Below, one piece after another: positions 1 through 9,591 of a stretch of DNA of 64,000 nucleotides. Origin of the DNA: JAYZBC01 sp036339375 (lineage in GTDB: Bacteria > Pseudomonadota > Alphaproteobacteria > MPNO01 > UBA2964); the NCBI GenBank assembly GCA_036339375.1, contig JAYZBC010000066.1:1-64000 (forward strand), given 5' to 3'. Within the stretch, counting starts at the first letter, position 1, and each line of letters starts with the position of its first letter. The notes under the pieces were generated by a model. It was not told the origin of the DNA and did not search any database. It saw only the letters and a list, made by a program, of their open reading frames with translations. The translations under genes and the position numbers were made by a program.

Positions 1-141
1 ATCCTTGCAACAGGTATTATGATTCTCGCCTTTATCAGTCTAGCCATTGGCATAATTCTTGATTCAATTTGTCGCAGTCGCCGTGAAATTAAACGAATGC
101 ATTATCTGGCCAATACAACTTTATCAGAAGAAAAGAAATAA
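1..141 (+). CDS. C-terminal end of a probable family 2 glycosyltransferase (partial, left edge)
   Basis: The reading frame is open from the left edge and stops with TAA at 139-141, giving 46 residues. They comprise a hydrophobic membrane segment (about residues 5-20) followed by a basic tail containing SRREIKRMHYL. A C-terminal membrane helix with such an Arg-rich tail is known from alphaproteobacterial polyprenyl-phosphate glycosyltransferases of family GT2. The catalytic domain lies outside the window, so the assignment rests on the tail only. It is followed 61 bases later by lptF on the same strand. Confidence 0.45.
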   Translation: MLATGIMILAFISLAIGIILDSICRSRREIKRMHYLANTTLSEEKK

Positions 142-202
142 TTTCTATAACTGTTTTATTCTTTTTTATGACAAGTTGGTTAGGCCCAACTATAGTTAGC
201 GC

Positions 203-1324
203 GTGAAAAAAGTTGATATATATATTTTTCGCCAACTATTTGCTGCAACGGTGTTTGTTACGGTAACCCTTACATGCGTGGTTTGGCTTACTCAGTCCCT
301 GAGATTCATTGAAATGATTGTAAATCAGGGACTTTCACTCGCCTTATTTGGATATTTTATGCTTTTATTATTACCTACCTTTTTGGGAATTATTTTACCC
401 ATCGCTTTATTTGCTTCTGTTATTTTTACATATAACCGGTTAATCGTTGACAGTGAGATGGTTGTTTTGCGCTCAGGCGGATGTAGCAAATTCCGTCTTG
501 CCCGCCCTGCAATTACTTTAGCCGTATTAGTGACACTAATTTGCTATTCTTTAACCATTTACTTTATGCCAGCGTCTTATCGAGAATTTAAAGACCTTCA
601 ATTTAATCTGAGAAATTCTTTACCAACGGTCCTTCTACAAGAAAATGTGTTTAATTCAATCATGAAGAATGTAACGGTTTACATTAGAAGTAGGAGTGTT
701 AATGGAAGTTTATCCGGAATTGTAATCCACGACGCACGAGACTTAAAGCAACCTGTGACCATGATGGCAGAACATGGGTCAATTGTTTCAAGTAAAAATG
801 GACCCCGGGTGATACTCGTTAAAGGAAATCGTCAAAAGGTAGATCCAAAAGACGGTCAATTATCACTTTTATTTTTTGACCAATACGCATTTGACATAGG
901 AAAAGAAAAAAAAGTTCCTCAGGTTCGGTGGCGTGAGCCTCGAGAAAGATATTTACCTTCTCTTTTTAAAATTTCTAAGTCTGATCAATGGAATTATCAA
1001 AAACTTTTAGTAGAAGGACACCACCGTCTTGCAATGCCAATTTTACCTATTGCCTTTACTCTGGTCGCCTTGGTATTGCTCTTAAGCGGAGATTTTAAAC
1101 GTCGTGGACAATTTATACGAATTCTTTGGGCAATTGCCGTCATCATTGTTATTGAGATTGTCCTACAAGGTGCTCGTAACCAAGCTCCGAAAATTATGAG
1201 TTTAACCATTCTTATGTATTTGGCTCCGACAATTCCTGCTGTCATCGCCACTTGGTTTATGCGCGATAAATTGTTCCTAAATAAACGAAACCGGGTTTGG
1301 TCCGGACATCGTCCAAAAAAGTGA
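203..1324 (+). CDS. lptF: LPS export system permease LptF
   Basis: Inner-membrane permease of the LptB2FG complex, which extracts lipopolysaccharide from the inner membrane and feeds it to the LptC-LptA bridge. The 373-residue protein has the YjgP/YjgQ layout: two N-terminal membrane segments (about 10-35 and 50-75), a third near 105-125, a periplasmic beta-jellyroll middle, and C-terminal helices (about 275-355). A typical early motif, VDSEMVVLRSGG, is near residue 82. Translation starts at GTG. lptG follows after 13 bases, so the two permease subunits are co-transcribed. Confidence 0.9.
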   Translation: MKKVDIYIFRQLFAATVFVTVTLTCVVWLTQSLRFIEMIVNQGLSLALFGYFMLLLLPTFLGIILPIALFASVIFTYNRLIVDSEMVVLRSGGCSKFRLARPAITLAVLVTLICYSLTIYFMPASYREFKDLQFNLRNSLPTVLLQENVFNSIMKNVTVYIRSRSVNGSLSGIVIHDARDLKQPVTMMAEHGSIVSSKNGPRVILVKGNRQKVDPKDGQLSLLFFDQYAFDIGKEKKVPQVRWREPRERYLPSLFKISKSDQWNYQKLLVEGHHRLAMPILPIAFTLVALVLLLSGDFKRRGQFIRILWAIAVIIVIEIVLQGARNQAPKIMSLTILMYLAPTIPAVIATWFMRDKLFLNKRNRVWSGHRPKK

Positions 1325-1337
1325 ATTGGTTTAAGCC

Positions 1338-2432
1338 ATGCGCCTACACCTAACTTTTGCCGCTTATATTAGTCGTCAATTTTTAGGCTGCTGGTTTGGC
1401 GTTTTTTTGGCCCTAATCGCTTTGATTGCATTGTTTGATACAATCGAAATAATGAGGCGTGGTGCAAATATCCCAGCAATGTCGATGGCTAACATCTTCA
1501 CATTGGTTTTTTTTAAATTGCCACATTTATTTCAAAAAGCCATTCCTTTTACTATTCTTTTTGGAGCAATTCTTGCATTTTGGCGCCTAAATAGACATCA
1601 CGAGCTCGTTGTCGCCAGATCTGTTGGACTTTCAGCATGGGAGTTTCTGGCTCCAGTTTTAGTGGTTACAGTATTAATTGGTGCCGTAAAAGTTACTGTA
1701 TACAGTTCTTTTGCCTCCGCCATGATGTTTCGGTACGAACAGCTCGAAAATAAATTTTTTCCAGGAAAATTTAGTCTTGCTACTTTAAGTGGCAAGGGAT
1801 TGTGGCTACGACAAAAAGTTAAAAATGGGCATTATTTGTTACATTCTCCAAAAATTTCATCTACTAATATGATACTGGAACCTGTAACAATTTTTAAATT
1901 TGTGAATGAAGATAATTTTTCTTCACGAATCGATGCCAGTAGAGGAATTCTAGGTGACCAAGTTTGGCATTTAGAAAATGTTGGTATTACTGCACCTAAT
2001 GCTCCTCTTCAAAGGCTAAAAAGTTACACAGTAAAAACAAATTTAACGAAAGAAAACATTCAAGATAGCTTTGCAAATCCTGAAACCATGTCATTTTGGG
2101 AACTGTCCCGCTTCATTTCAATATTAGAAAATGCGGGATTTTCAGGTCTTAGACACAAATTATACTGGCATTCTCAACTGGCTGACCCCGCCCTTTTATG
2201 TGCAATGGTTCTGTTTGCAGCAGCATGCACCTTACGTTTGCAACGACGTGGAGGCACAACCACACTAATCATCATTGGTGTGGCAACAGGAGTTTCGATA
2301 TTTTTTGCAACGGATGTTGTATACGCTTTAGGCCTTTCAGCTCGATTACCTATCTTTTTAGCAGCCTGGAGCCCAGCGATAGTGGGTTGCCTGTTGGGTA
2401 TGGCTCTCTTGTTTCACTTGGAAGACGGATAA
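1338..2432 (+). CDS. lptG: LPS export system permease LptG
   Basis: Second permease subunit of the LptB2FG lipopolysaccharide transporter. The 364-residue protein is a paralogue of the preceding LptF: N-terminal membrane segments (about 15-40, 55-80, 95-120), a periplasmic domain (about 130-265), and three C-terminal helices, the last ending in a short cytoplasmic tail. The conserved NRHHELVVARSVGLS stretch near residue 85 corresponds to the coupling-helix region that contacts LptB. lptD starts five bases after the stop codon. No ATPase (lptB) or lptC/lptA is present in the window. Confidence 0.9.
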   Translation: MRLHLTFAAYISRQFLGCWFGVFLALIALIALFDTIEIMRRGANIPAMSMANIFTLVFFKLPHLFQKAIPFTILFGAILAFWRLNRHHELVVARSVGLSAWEFLAPVLVVTVLIGAVKVTVYSSFASAMMFRYEQLENKFFPGKFSLATLSGKGLWLRQKVKNGHYLLHSPKISSTNMILEPVTIFKFVNEDNFSSRIDASRGILGDQVWHLENVGITAPNAPLQRLKSYTVKTNLTKENIQDSFANPETMSFWELSRFISILENAGFSGLRHKLYWHSQLADPALLCAMVLFAAACTLRLQRRGGTTTLIIIGVATGVSIFFATDVVYALGLSARLPIFLAAWSPAIVGCLLGMALLFHLEDG

Positions 2433-2437
2433 GACTT

Positions 2438-4642
2438 GTGCGTGTTTTTTTAATAATCCTTTTATTGCCAATTTATTCACTACTTGAATTTACAGAGGCC
2501 GCATCGAGAGAAAAATCAATTGCACCGCATTTTTTTGAATTCTCACCCACACAACCGGATCAGAAAATTTTATTTAAGGCAGATAAAATAAGACATGAAC
2601 GTGACTTAAACTTAATTGTCGCGACCGGTAATGTAGAAATTGTACAGGGCCAACGCATCCTTCGTGCTGACAGTATAAGCTATGACCAAAAACGAGACTT
2701 AATTACGGCTAGCGGGAACGTTACCCTACTTGAACCAAGTGGCGATGTTTTATTTGCGGATCATGCCGAACTTGTGGGCAAAAGTAAGGAAGGGATAGTT
2801 GAAAACATTCGTATACTCCTCAGCGATAATTCGCGGATGGCCGCGGTGGGGGGGAGATTAACCAAAAGAGGAAATTTCACAGAATTAGGAAAAGCCGTTT
2901 ACTCGCCATGTAACAAATGTGTATCTGATGATGGAACTCCTCTATGGAGACTTAAGGCCATCCAGGTGCTTCACAACAAGATAGATAAAACAATAGAGTA
3001 CAAAGATGCATTCTTGGAACTTTTGGGAATTCCTGTTCTTTACACTCCTTACTTTACCCATCCAGACCATACTGTTAAAAGGAAAACTGGATTTCTAATA
3101 CCTAGCTACGGTTCAGACTCTTCGTTGGGCTTTATTATTAAAACACCTTACTTTTTTGATATATCCCCCGACAAAGACTTAACTCTCACGCCTGTTTTGA
3201 CGGGTGATGAAGGGATGGTTTTAGGCGCTGAATATCGTCAAAGATATTCGAACGGTATTTTGAATATTAAAGGAAGTGGCACTAGGGGAAATGACGCTGT
3301 TGAACAAGTTTCAAACCGAGGCCATTTTTTTTCTTACCTAGACTTACATCTGAATGAAGTATGGCGGCTGAATGCAAGTACTGAATTATCAACAGACGAT
3401 ACTTATCTCCGTCGTTATAAGTTTTCGGAACAAGATACCTTAACAAATCAAATACATTTTGAAGGCTTTGACGGAAATAACTACACCTCTGTGAAGGGAA
3501 TTTTGTGGCGTGGATTACGTCAAACGGATGACCCTGATAAAACCCCGTTTTTGGCACCAATTATAGACTTTAATCTTATTGGTAACCCAGATGTTGGTGG
3601 TGGGAGATGGAACTTTGATACCAATGTCCTGTCCCTTACTAGAGATGACGGTGCTAACAGCAGGCGCCTGTCCTTGCGCACGGGCTGGCAGCGCCCACAC
3701 ATAACTCCTAGGGGTGACATATTTAATTTTTATTCATCGCTGCAGACCGATGTTTACTTTGTTGAAGATGTTGAAAAACTAGGTGGGGAAGACGGTACCA
3801 TGTATTCTGGATTGGTGGGACGCGTTTATCCTCAGCTGGGATTTGACTGGCAATTACCCCTCGCCCGCCAAAATGGTTTGTTTACGCAGATTATGGAACC
3901 AGTTCTAGGTTTTATGATTAGCCCAAACGGTGGCAACTCTGAAAAAATTCCAAACGAAGATAGCAAGGAAACAGAGTTAGACGAAATTAGCTTGTTTAGT
4001 AGAAACCGCTATAGCGGGATAGACCGGGTTGAGGGGGGACAACGCGTATATTATGGTCTTCGGTTAGGGCTCCTTGGTACCAATAGTTATACTGACGGAT
4101 TTATTGGACAAAGTTTTCGTGTTCGTCGTGACAATAATTTTGCATCAGGATCAGGTCTTAATGAAAATTTCTCAGACCTTGTAGGAAAAATTTCAGTTGA
4201 AACTGCCGAACGGTTTAAACTTAATTACCGTTTCAGAGCTGACAAAGACGATTTTTCTTCCCGACGAAACGAAGTGTCCGCGCAAGCCAAATATGGAGGA
4301 CTGAATTTCAACCTTGAATATGGTTTTTTTCAAAAGGGAGCAGGATCAGGAGAATTTGCAGATCGTGAAGAAGTCTCTACCAGCTTAAATACACTAATTA
4401 CTTCGGCATGGAAATTTGATGCATCCACCCGTTATGATATCGAAAAAGAATATACGATAAATTATAAATTGGGTCTCACGTATTTGTGTGACTGTTTTAC
4501 TATGCAGCTTGATTTTACCAAAGCATTTACCCAGGACCGGGATGTTGCTCCTACTGATACGGTTTTTGTCCGTTTCATTTTTAAAAACTTAGGCGAAATC
4601 CATACCAAGAAAACAAAAGGTTCATCTTTTAAAAATCAATAA
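2438..4642 (+). CDS. lptD: LPS-assembly protein LptD (OstA/Imp)
   Basis: Outer-membrane beta-barrel that inserts LPS into the outer leaflet. The open frame extends upstream to 2198 but that part is the shadow of lptG. I place the start at the GTG at 2438, which gives a hydrophobic signal peptide (MRVFLIILLLPIYSLLEF) and a 734-residue protein. An OstA/LptA-like jellyroll follows (about 50-160, with repeated DSISYDQKRDLITASGNV-type strands), then the barrel with the family motif TPYFTHPDHTVKRKTGFLIP and many alternating aromatic strands. It is the third gene of the lpt operon and precedes the periplasmic chaperone surA, which is needed for its folding. Confidence 0.88.
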   Translation: MRVFLIILLLPIYSLLEFTEAASREKSIAPHFFEFSPTQPDQKILFKADKIRHERDLNLIVATGNVEIVQGQRILRADSISYDQKRDLITASGNVTLLEPSGDVLFADHAELVGKSKEGIVENIRILLSDNSRMAAVGGRLTKRGNFTELGKAVYSPCNKCVSDDGTPLWRLKAIQVLHNKIDKTIEYKDAFLELLGIPVLYTPYFTHPDHTVKRKTGFLIPSYGSDSSLGFIIKTPYFFDISPDKDLTLTPVLTGDEGMVLGAEYRQRYSNGILNIKGSGTRGNDAVEQVSNRGHFFSYLDLHLNEVWRLNASTELSTDDTYLRRYKFSEQDTLTNQIHFEGFDGNNYTSVKGILWRGLRQTDDPDKTPFLAPIIDFNLIGNPDVGGGRWNFDTNVLSLTRDDGANSRRLSLRTGWQRPHITPRGDIFNFYSSLQTDVYFVEDVEKLGGEDGTMYSGLVGRVYPQLGFDWQLPLARQNGLFTQIMEPVLGFMISPNGGNSEKIPNEDSKETELDEISLFSRNRYSGIDRVEGGQRVYYGLRLGLLGTNSYTDGFIGQSFRVRRDNNFASGSGLNENFSDLVGKISVETAERFKLNYRFRADKDDFSSRRNEVSAQAKYGGLNFNLEYGFFQKGAGSGEFADREEVSTSLNTLITSAWKFDASTRYDIEKEYTINYKLGLTYLCDCFTMQLDFTKAFTQDRDVAPTDTVFVRFIFKNLGEIHTKKTKGSSFKNQ

Positions 4643-4644
4643 AT

Positions 4645-5961
4645 ATGTTTATTTTGGGTTTTGAAGTGCAAATTTTTTTAAAAAATATAATAAAAATTCT
4701 TATAAAAGTTCCTTATATTTTAACATTAGTGATTGTTTTTGGTTTTTTTATAGGTTCTTCAATAGCACAAAGCGAACAAAGAATCGCTGCAGTCGTCAAT
4801 GACAAAGTCATATCTACCCTTGATGTAAGAGAACGAATTAAATTAGTTATTGCATCGTCTCAAATAAGACCGTCGAAAAATTTTTTGAAACGCTTGCGAC
4901 AAGATGTCTTGAGAAAATTGATTGATGAACAACTTCAGATACAAGAAGCAAAAAAACGAAATATTGCCATTACAAAGCGCAATATCCAGAATTCCGTGAA
5001 CAACTTGGAAAGACAAAACCGACTTAAACCAGGAACATTCCATCATTTCATTAAAACAAACAAGCTACCACTTAATTCAATTTTTGCTCAAATACGTGCG
5101 CAAATTGCTTGGAGAAAAATTGTTCGACGTACTCTTTTACCAAAAATCAAAGTTGGTACAGAAGAAGTGGAAAAAATTTATATAGATCTTAAAAAACGAA
5201 AAGGCCAAATGGAGTACAGAGTTTCTGAAATTTTTTTATCGTTTGATCAATCAAATAAAGAAGAAGATGTTAAGACCACGACCCAGCGTTTAGTGAATGA
5301 ACTCAAAAACGGAGCTAGTTTTCCTAATGTCGCTAGACAGTTTTCTCGGTCAGCCAGTGCTTCTGTTGGAGGTGACCTTGGCTGGATACAACGAAGTCTT
5401 CTTTCTAAGGAACTTAAACAAATTGTTCCAAAAATGAAATTAGGGAAAATTTTCGGTCCCTATAGAACAAATACTGGTTTCCAAATTTATAAAACGACAG
5501 GAAAAAGGAGAATTTTTGTACCGCCAATAACTGAATATAAATTTAACCTAAAGCGAATCCGTCTCAGGCTTTCAGGAAAGAATTCAGAAGCAAAAAGTAG
5601 TGCTCAAATTAATCTCGCTAAAACCCTTTCAAACACCGTTAAAAGTTGTTCAGATATGAAACGCCTTGGAAAAGAGGTTGGATCAGTTGGGAATATTTCT
5701 CTAGGAGAAATAAAGTTCGGGAATCTGGATAAAAAACTTCGCAATACCTTACGACATTTGCCTATTGGAAAATCAAGTATACCGATTGTCTCCAAAAAAT
5801 TTGTTTCTGTTTTCATGGTTTGTAAAAAAATACCTCCAAAAAATGGACTTCCAACGCGTATACAAATAAAGAAAACTTTGATTAGGGGACGATTGTCTGT
5901 TTTGGTGCGACAGTATATGAGAGATCTCAGGAGTACTGCCGTTATTGAATTGAGAGTTTGA
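4645..5961 (+). CDS. surA: Periplasmic peptidyl-prolyl isomerase / chaperone SurA
   Basis: Periplasmic chaperone for outer-membrane proteins such as LptD. The 438-residue product has an N-terminal hydrophobic export signal ending near SSIAQSE (residue 43), a SurA N-terminal domain (about 45-165) starting RIAAVVNDKVIS, and one parvulin domain (about 185-290) with GGDLGWIQ and GPYRTNTGFQIYK. The C-terminal part (about 295-438) is divergent and a second parvulin domain is not clear. The start is two bases after lptD; the last bases overlap the pdxA start, so it lies inside the lpt-pdxA-rsmA operon. The gene is very AT-rich. Confidence 0.85.
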   Translation: MFILGFEVQIFLKNIIKILIKVPYILTLVIVFGFFIGSSIAQSEQRIAAVVNDKVISTLDVRERIKLVIASSQIRPSKNFLKRLRQDVLRKLIDEQLQIQEAKKRNIAITKRNIQNSVNNLERQNRLKPGTFHHFIKTNKLPLNSIFAQIRAQIAWRKIVRRTLLPKIKVGTEEVEKIYIDLKKRKGQMEYRVSEIFLSFDQSNKEEDVKTTTQRLVNELKNGASFPNVARQFSRSASASVGGDLGWIQRSLLSKELKQIVPKMKLGKIFGPYRTNTGFQIYKTTGKRRIFVPPITEYKFNLKRIRLRLSGKNSEAKSSAQINLAKTLSNTVKSCSDMKRLGKEVGSVGNISLGEIKFGNLDKKLRNTLRHLPIGKSSIPIVSKKFVSVFMVCKKIPPKNGLPTRIQIKKTLIRGRLSVLVRQYMRDLRSTAVIELRV

Positions 5962-7007
5962 TTTTGCTTCCCTTAATTTCCACTGGGCAAAAAATTCCAA
6001 CCGCAATCACTATGGGGGATCCTGCAGGCATAGGTGGTGAACTTGTCCTAAAAATTTGGAAAGAGAACAAAAAATTTTTAAAACCCTTTTTTATTATAGA
6101 TGACCCAAACCGCCTTTCTTCCTTAGCCAAAAGAATAGGTCTTGAAATACCTATTAAAACAATCACTCATCCAAGTAAGGCGGTTTCCGTTTTCCCAAAT
6201 AGCTTGCCGGTTTTAAAAGAAATTATCGAAGTTAAAATAAAGCCTGGCCAACCAAACCCAAGATCAGCTTCAGCTGTAATAAGGTCAATTGATCGTGGTA
6301 TTGAATTAATTAAAGCGGGCCAAGCTTGTGCCTTGGTCACAAATCCAATACATAAATCAACCCTTTACAAAAAAGGTTTTTCTTACCCTGGTCATACCGA
6401 GTATTTAGCTGCCAAAATCAGTTCAGAGGTTGCTCCTGTTATGATGTTGGCTTCCGATAAGGTTCGTGTTGTTCCAGTGACAACCCATTTAGCATTATCT
6501 GAAGCAATCAAGGGTCTTTCCAAAAGCGCTATAAAACACTGTGCAATTATTACGTATAAAGCATTAAAGAGTGATTTTGGACTAAAATCACCGAAACTTG
6601 CTATTGCTGGTTTAAATCCGCATGCAGGAGAAAATGGATATCTTGGTAACGAAGAAAAACTATTTATAGAGCCAGCGGTTAAAAAACTTCAGTCCAAAGG
6701 AATGAATATCAACGGGCCCTTCCCAGCAGACACTTTATTTCATGAGCAAGCTAGAGAAAAATATGACGCAATTATTTGTATGTATCATGATCAAGCCCTT
6801 ATTCCTCTAAAGACAATCGCTTTTCATAGGGGCGTTAACGTTACATTGGGTCTCCCATTTGTTCGAACTTCACCAGACCACGGTACTGCATTTGATATTG
6901 CGGGAACGGGAAAAGCCAATTCAGGGAGCCTTCTGGCGGCAATTCTTTTAGCACAAAAGATGGCAAAAAATCGTCAGCAGAAACAAAATAATGAAACCCC
7001 TGGATAA
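5958..7007 (+). CDS. pdxA: 4-hydroxythreonine-4-phosphate dehydrogenase PdxA
   Basis: NAD-dependent oxidation of 4-phosphooxy-threonine in the DXP-dependent pyridoxal phosphate pathway. The 349-residue protein carries the family motifs in order: ITMGDPAGIGGEL (about 18), TNPIHKSTLY and GHTEYLA (about 130-150, metal-ligand His), FHEQAREKYDAIICMYHDQ with IPLK (about 255-285), and RTSPDHGTAFDIAGTGKA near the end. The start appears to be TTG at 5958, overlapping the surA stop by four bases; a TTG two codons later is equally possible. The surA-pdxA-rsmA order is conserved in many proteobacteria. The end overlaps rsmA by 17 bases. Confidence 0.92.
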   Translation: MILLPLISTGQKIPTAITMGDPAGIGGELVLKIWKENKKFLKPFFIIDDPNRLSSLAKRIGLEIPIKTITHPSKAVSVFPNSLPVLKEIIEVKIKPGQPNPRSASAVIRSIDRGIELIKAGQACALVTNPIHKSTLYKKGFSYPGHTEYLAAKISSEVAPVMMLASDKVRVVPVTTHLALSEAIKGLSKSAIKHCAIITYKALKSDFGLKSPKLAIAGLNPHAGENGYLGNEEKLFIEPAVKKLQSKGMNINGPFPADTLFHEQAREKYDAIICMYHDQALIPLKTIAFHRGVNVTLGLPFVRTSPDHGTAFDIAGTGKANSGSLLAAILLAQKMAKNRQQKQNNETPG

Positions 7008-7866
7008 AGAAACCTTTTACGGAGAATTGCCGCCGCTTAGAGAGACCGTCAGACGTCACCGAATAAATGCTCGTCGCTCTCTTGGTCAACACTTTTTATT
7101 TGATCTTAACTTAACCCGAAGAATTACAAATATACCTGGATCATTATCTGGAAAAACAATAATTGAAATCGGTTCAGGTCCTGGTGGTTTAACACGATCC
7201 ATTTTAGAAACCAACGCTAAATTGGTTGTCGCCGTTGAACGTGACCAAAGATGTATAAATGCATTAAATGAATTACAGTCGTTTTATCCCAATCGACTTT
7301 TAGTAGTTGAAGCGGATGCTCTTTCCCTCGATATAACCAAATTCAACAAAAACAATGACCGTTCCGCTATCATTGCAAATCTACCATATAACATAGCAAT
7401 TGAGCTCTTGATCAGGTGGCTCAAAAAAAGAAAAAAACTTTCTTCTATGACTTTGATGTTTCAGAAAGAAGTAGCTGACCGGTTAATTGCTGTTCCGGGT
7501 ACGCCATCTTACGGACGCACTAGTGTGATCACCCAATGGCTATGCCATGTTGAAATTGCTTTGACCATTCCCGCAAGAGCTTTTATACCGCCTCCCAAAG
7601 TTAACTCTGCAGTAGTACACCTTGTCCCAAGAAACTATCCTTTAGCTGCAGCAAATTTTAATTTATTAGAAAAAATAACCAAAGCCGCCTTCGGCCAACG
7701 TCGAAAAATGCTCCGGAGTTCGCTTAAAAGTGTGGTATCAGAACCTGACTCCTTATTAGAATTATCTGGTATTTCACCTCAAGCAAGAGCAGAAACAATC
7801 TCAGTAGAAAAATTTTGTAAAATTGCTACAAATTATGCTAGGAGTTTAAAGTCTAGCGATAATTAG
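6991..7866 (+). CDS. rsmA: 16S rRNA dimethyladenosine methyltransferase RsmA (KsgA)
   Basis: Dimethylates two adjacent adenosines near the 3' end of 16S rRNA during small-subunit maturation, using S-adenosylmethionine. The 291-residue protein shows the RrmA/KsgA signatures: RRSLGQHFLFD (about 30), the SAM-binding EIGSGPGGLT (about 56), an acidic residue after VVAVERD, and the catalytic NLPYNIA motif (about 129). The C-terminal domain contains PPKVNSAVVHL and AFGQRRKMLRSSLK. It is the last gene of the lpt-surA-pdxA operon, and its stop overlaps by four bases the stop of the convergent gmk. Confidence 0.93.
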   Translation: MKPLDKETFYGELPPLRETVRRHRINARRSLGQHFLFDLNLTRRITNIPGSLSGKTIIEIGSGPGGLTRSILETNAKLVVAVERDQRCINALNELQSFYPNRLLVVEADALSLDITKFNKNNDRSAIIANLPYNIAIELLIRWLKKRKKLSSMTLMFQKEVADRLIAVPGTPSYGRTSVITQWLCHVEIALTIPARAFIPPPKVNSAVVHLVPRNYPLAAANFNLLEKITKAAFGQRRKMLRSSLKSVVSEPDSLLELSGISPQARAETISVEKFCKIATNYARSLKSSDN

Positions 7867-8501
7867 TATCCTTCCTGCAATCGTTTAACAAGCTCTGACA
7901 AACCTATCTGGCGTTGTCTACGTAATCGTTCCGCAGCTAAAATCGCCTGAATTTGTGATACACTAATTTCGACATCCTGATTGATCACAATAAAATCATA
8001 TTCTGCCCAATGGCTCATTTCATCAGGAGCTTTAGCCATTCTTGCTGCTACCACTCCTGCAGAATCCTGTGCTCGCCGGTAAAGACGACGGTCTAACTCT
8101 TCTGTTGAAGGTGGCAAAATAAATACGCTTACAATATCATGTCTAGCTTTTTCAGTTAGTTGCTGAGCACCTTGCCAATCAATGTCAAATATTACATCTG
8201 AACCAGACTCAAGTGCATTTTCAACGGGTGCTCTAGGCGTGCCGTAATAGTGACCAAAAACCTTTGCGTGTTCGAGCAATTCGCGACGGTTTACCATTAG
8301 ATTAAATTCAGTGGGGTCGATGAAGTAATAATCGCGCCCCTCAACCTCTCCAGGCCTTTTTGGTCGAGTAGTAGCAGAAACAGACATCGAAATGTTAGTT
8401 TCTTTTTCCAAAATCAAACGCGATATGGTCGTCTTTCCGGCACCAGAGGGTGAAGACAATACTAACATTAAACCACGTCGGGCTACATTGGCCAAAGACA
8501 T
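7863..8501 (-). CDS. gmk: Guanylate kinase
   Basis: Phosphorylates GMP to GDP with ATP. The 212-residue product has the P-loop SSPSGAGKTT near the N terminus (about 16-25), then SATTRPKRPGEVEGRDYYF (GMP-binding loop, about 42-60) and FDIDWQGAQQL (about 105). Length is normal for the family. It follows yicC with a 13-base gap; the yicC-gmk pair is widely conserved in proteobacteria. Confidence 0.95.
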   Translation of the reverse strand: MSLANVARRGLMLVLSSPSGAGKTTISRLILEKETNISMSVSATTRPKRPGEVEGRDYYFIDPTEFNLMVNRRELLEHAKVFGHYYGTPRAPVENALESGSDVIFDIDWQGAQQLTEKARHDIVSVFILPPSTEELDRRLYRRAQDSAGVVAARMAKAPDEMSHWAEYDFIVINQDVEISVSQIQAILAAERLRRQRQIGLSELVKRLQEGY

Positions 8502-8514
8502 TCAATACCTACTT

Positions 8515-9402
8515 TTATTCTATATTTTGAACCTGCTCACGCAAACGATCAATTGATGTTTTGATTTCAAGTCCAATTTTAGTTAACTGGATATCTCCTG
8601 ATTTTGAACATAACGTGTTTGCTTCCCGATTAAACTCCTGACAAATGAAGTCAAATTTTCTTCCTATTGAAGTGCTAGAACCGAGCAAATCTGTGGCAGC
8701 TTCTATATGAGCTGACAATCTTTCAATTTCTTCACGAATATCCCCCTTAACAACTAACAACGCTACTTCCTGGGCAAGACGTTCATCCGACAGGCGTGGT
8801 TCTATTGCAATAAATTCTTCTATTTGCCGACGTAACTTTTTCTCTATAGCGGCGGGTTGGATAGATGTTAGGGCCAAGGCCTTTTTCGTCAAGGCCGCAA
8901 TTTCATCCAAACGTTTACGAATGAATATCAATAAACGTCTTCCCTCTTCTTTTCGATTTAAAACTAATTCTTCCAGAACATCATTAAAAGACGTGGAAAT
9001 CATTTCGTCAAAAGCTTGTTGTTCTAATTCTGTTTCTTCCTCTTCCTGCACTTCTAAAACGCCGTTAATACCTAATAGTCCATCCAGTTTTGGAGGCAAA
9101 ATGTCTAAACCATTGGAAAATTTCTTGGACAGAGCAACAATTTGTTCCAAATAATTGTGATTAATTGAGAGAGTCCTTTTTCGTGGAGGCCGAACCAAGG
9201 ACAGTGTTGCAGATACGTTACCTCGTGTTATACGATCTGAAGCCAATGTGTTTAAAATTGGTTCAAGGCGCTCTAAGCCTCTTGGAAGGCGCAAACGCAG
9301 ATCTAGAGAACGGGAGTTTAGACTTCTTATCTCCCAAAACCACCGAAACCCGTTTTTAACGCCCCCTAAACGAGCAAAACCGGTCATACTAGAAATAGAC
9401 AC
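8515..9402 (-). CDS. yicC: YicC family endoribonuclease
   Basis: Member of the YicC/YloC family, described as RNA-binding endoribonucleases with a role in small-RNA turnover. The protein begins with the family signature SSMTGFAR and ends in the conserved C-terminal domain with GRKFDFICQEFNREANTLCSK. The open frame reaches a TTG at 9420, but GTG at 9402 is the better start: AGGGA lies six bases upstream and it leaves the usual few residues before the MTGFAR motif, giving 295 residues. It is directly upstream of gmk on the same strand. Confidence 0.85.
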   Translation of the reverse strand: MSISSMTGFARLGGVKNGFRWFWEIRSLNSRSLDLRLRLPRGLERLEPILNTLASDRITRGNVSATLSLVRPPRKRTLSINHNYLEQIVALSKKFSNGLDILPPKLDGLLGINGVLEVQEEEETELEQQAFDEMISTSFNDVLEELVLNRKEEGRRLLIFIRKRLDEIAALTKKALALTSIQPAAIEKKLRRQIEEFIAIEPRLSDERLAQEVALLVVKGDIREEIERLSAHIEAATDLLGSSTSIGRKFDFICQEFNREANTLCSKSGDIQLTKIGLEIKTSIDRLREQVQNIE

Positions 9403-9591
9403 TAATATCCCTTGGCTCAATAATTAATTTAAAAAGGAACTGCACTTTTGCACGAATCAATACAACAAAACCACCGTTGTTATGAGCGAAAAGATAGTCT
9501 GTCCTTAATTGAGGTTTTTTATACAATTATAAAAATTTAAAATTGATTCCATCTACATAACTTTTTAAAACAAAATTGAGAAAAATAAATC

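Noticed and set aside
2198..2437. Upstream extension of the LptD frame
   Set aside because: It overlaps lptG, is not signal-like, and the GTG at 2438 gives a proper signal peptide.
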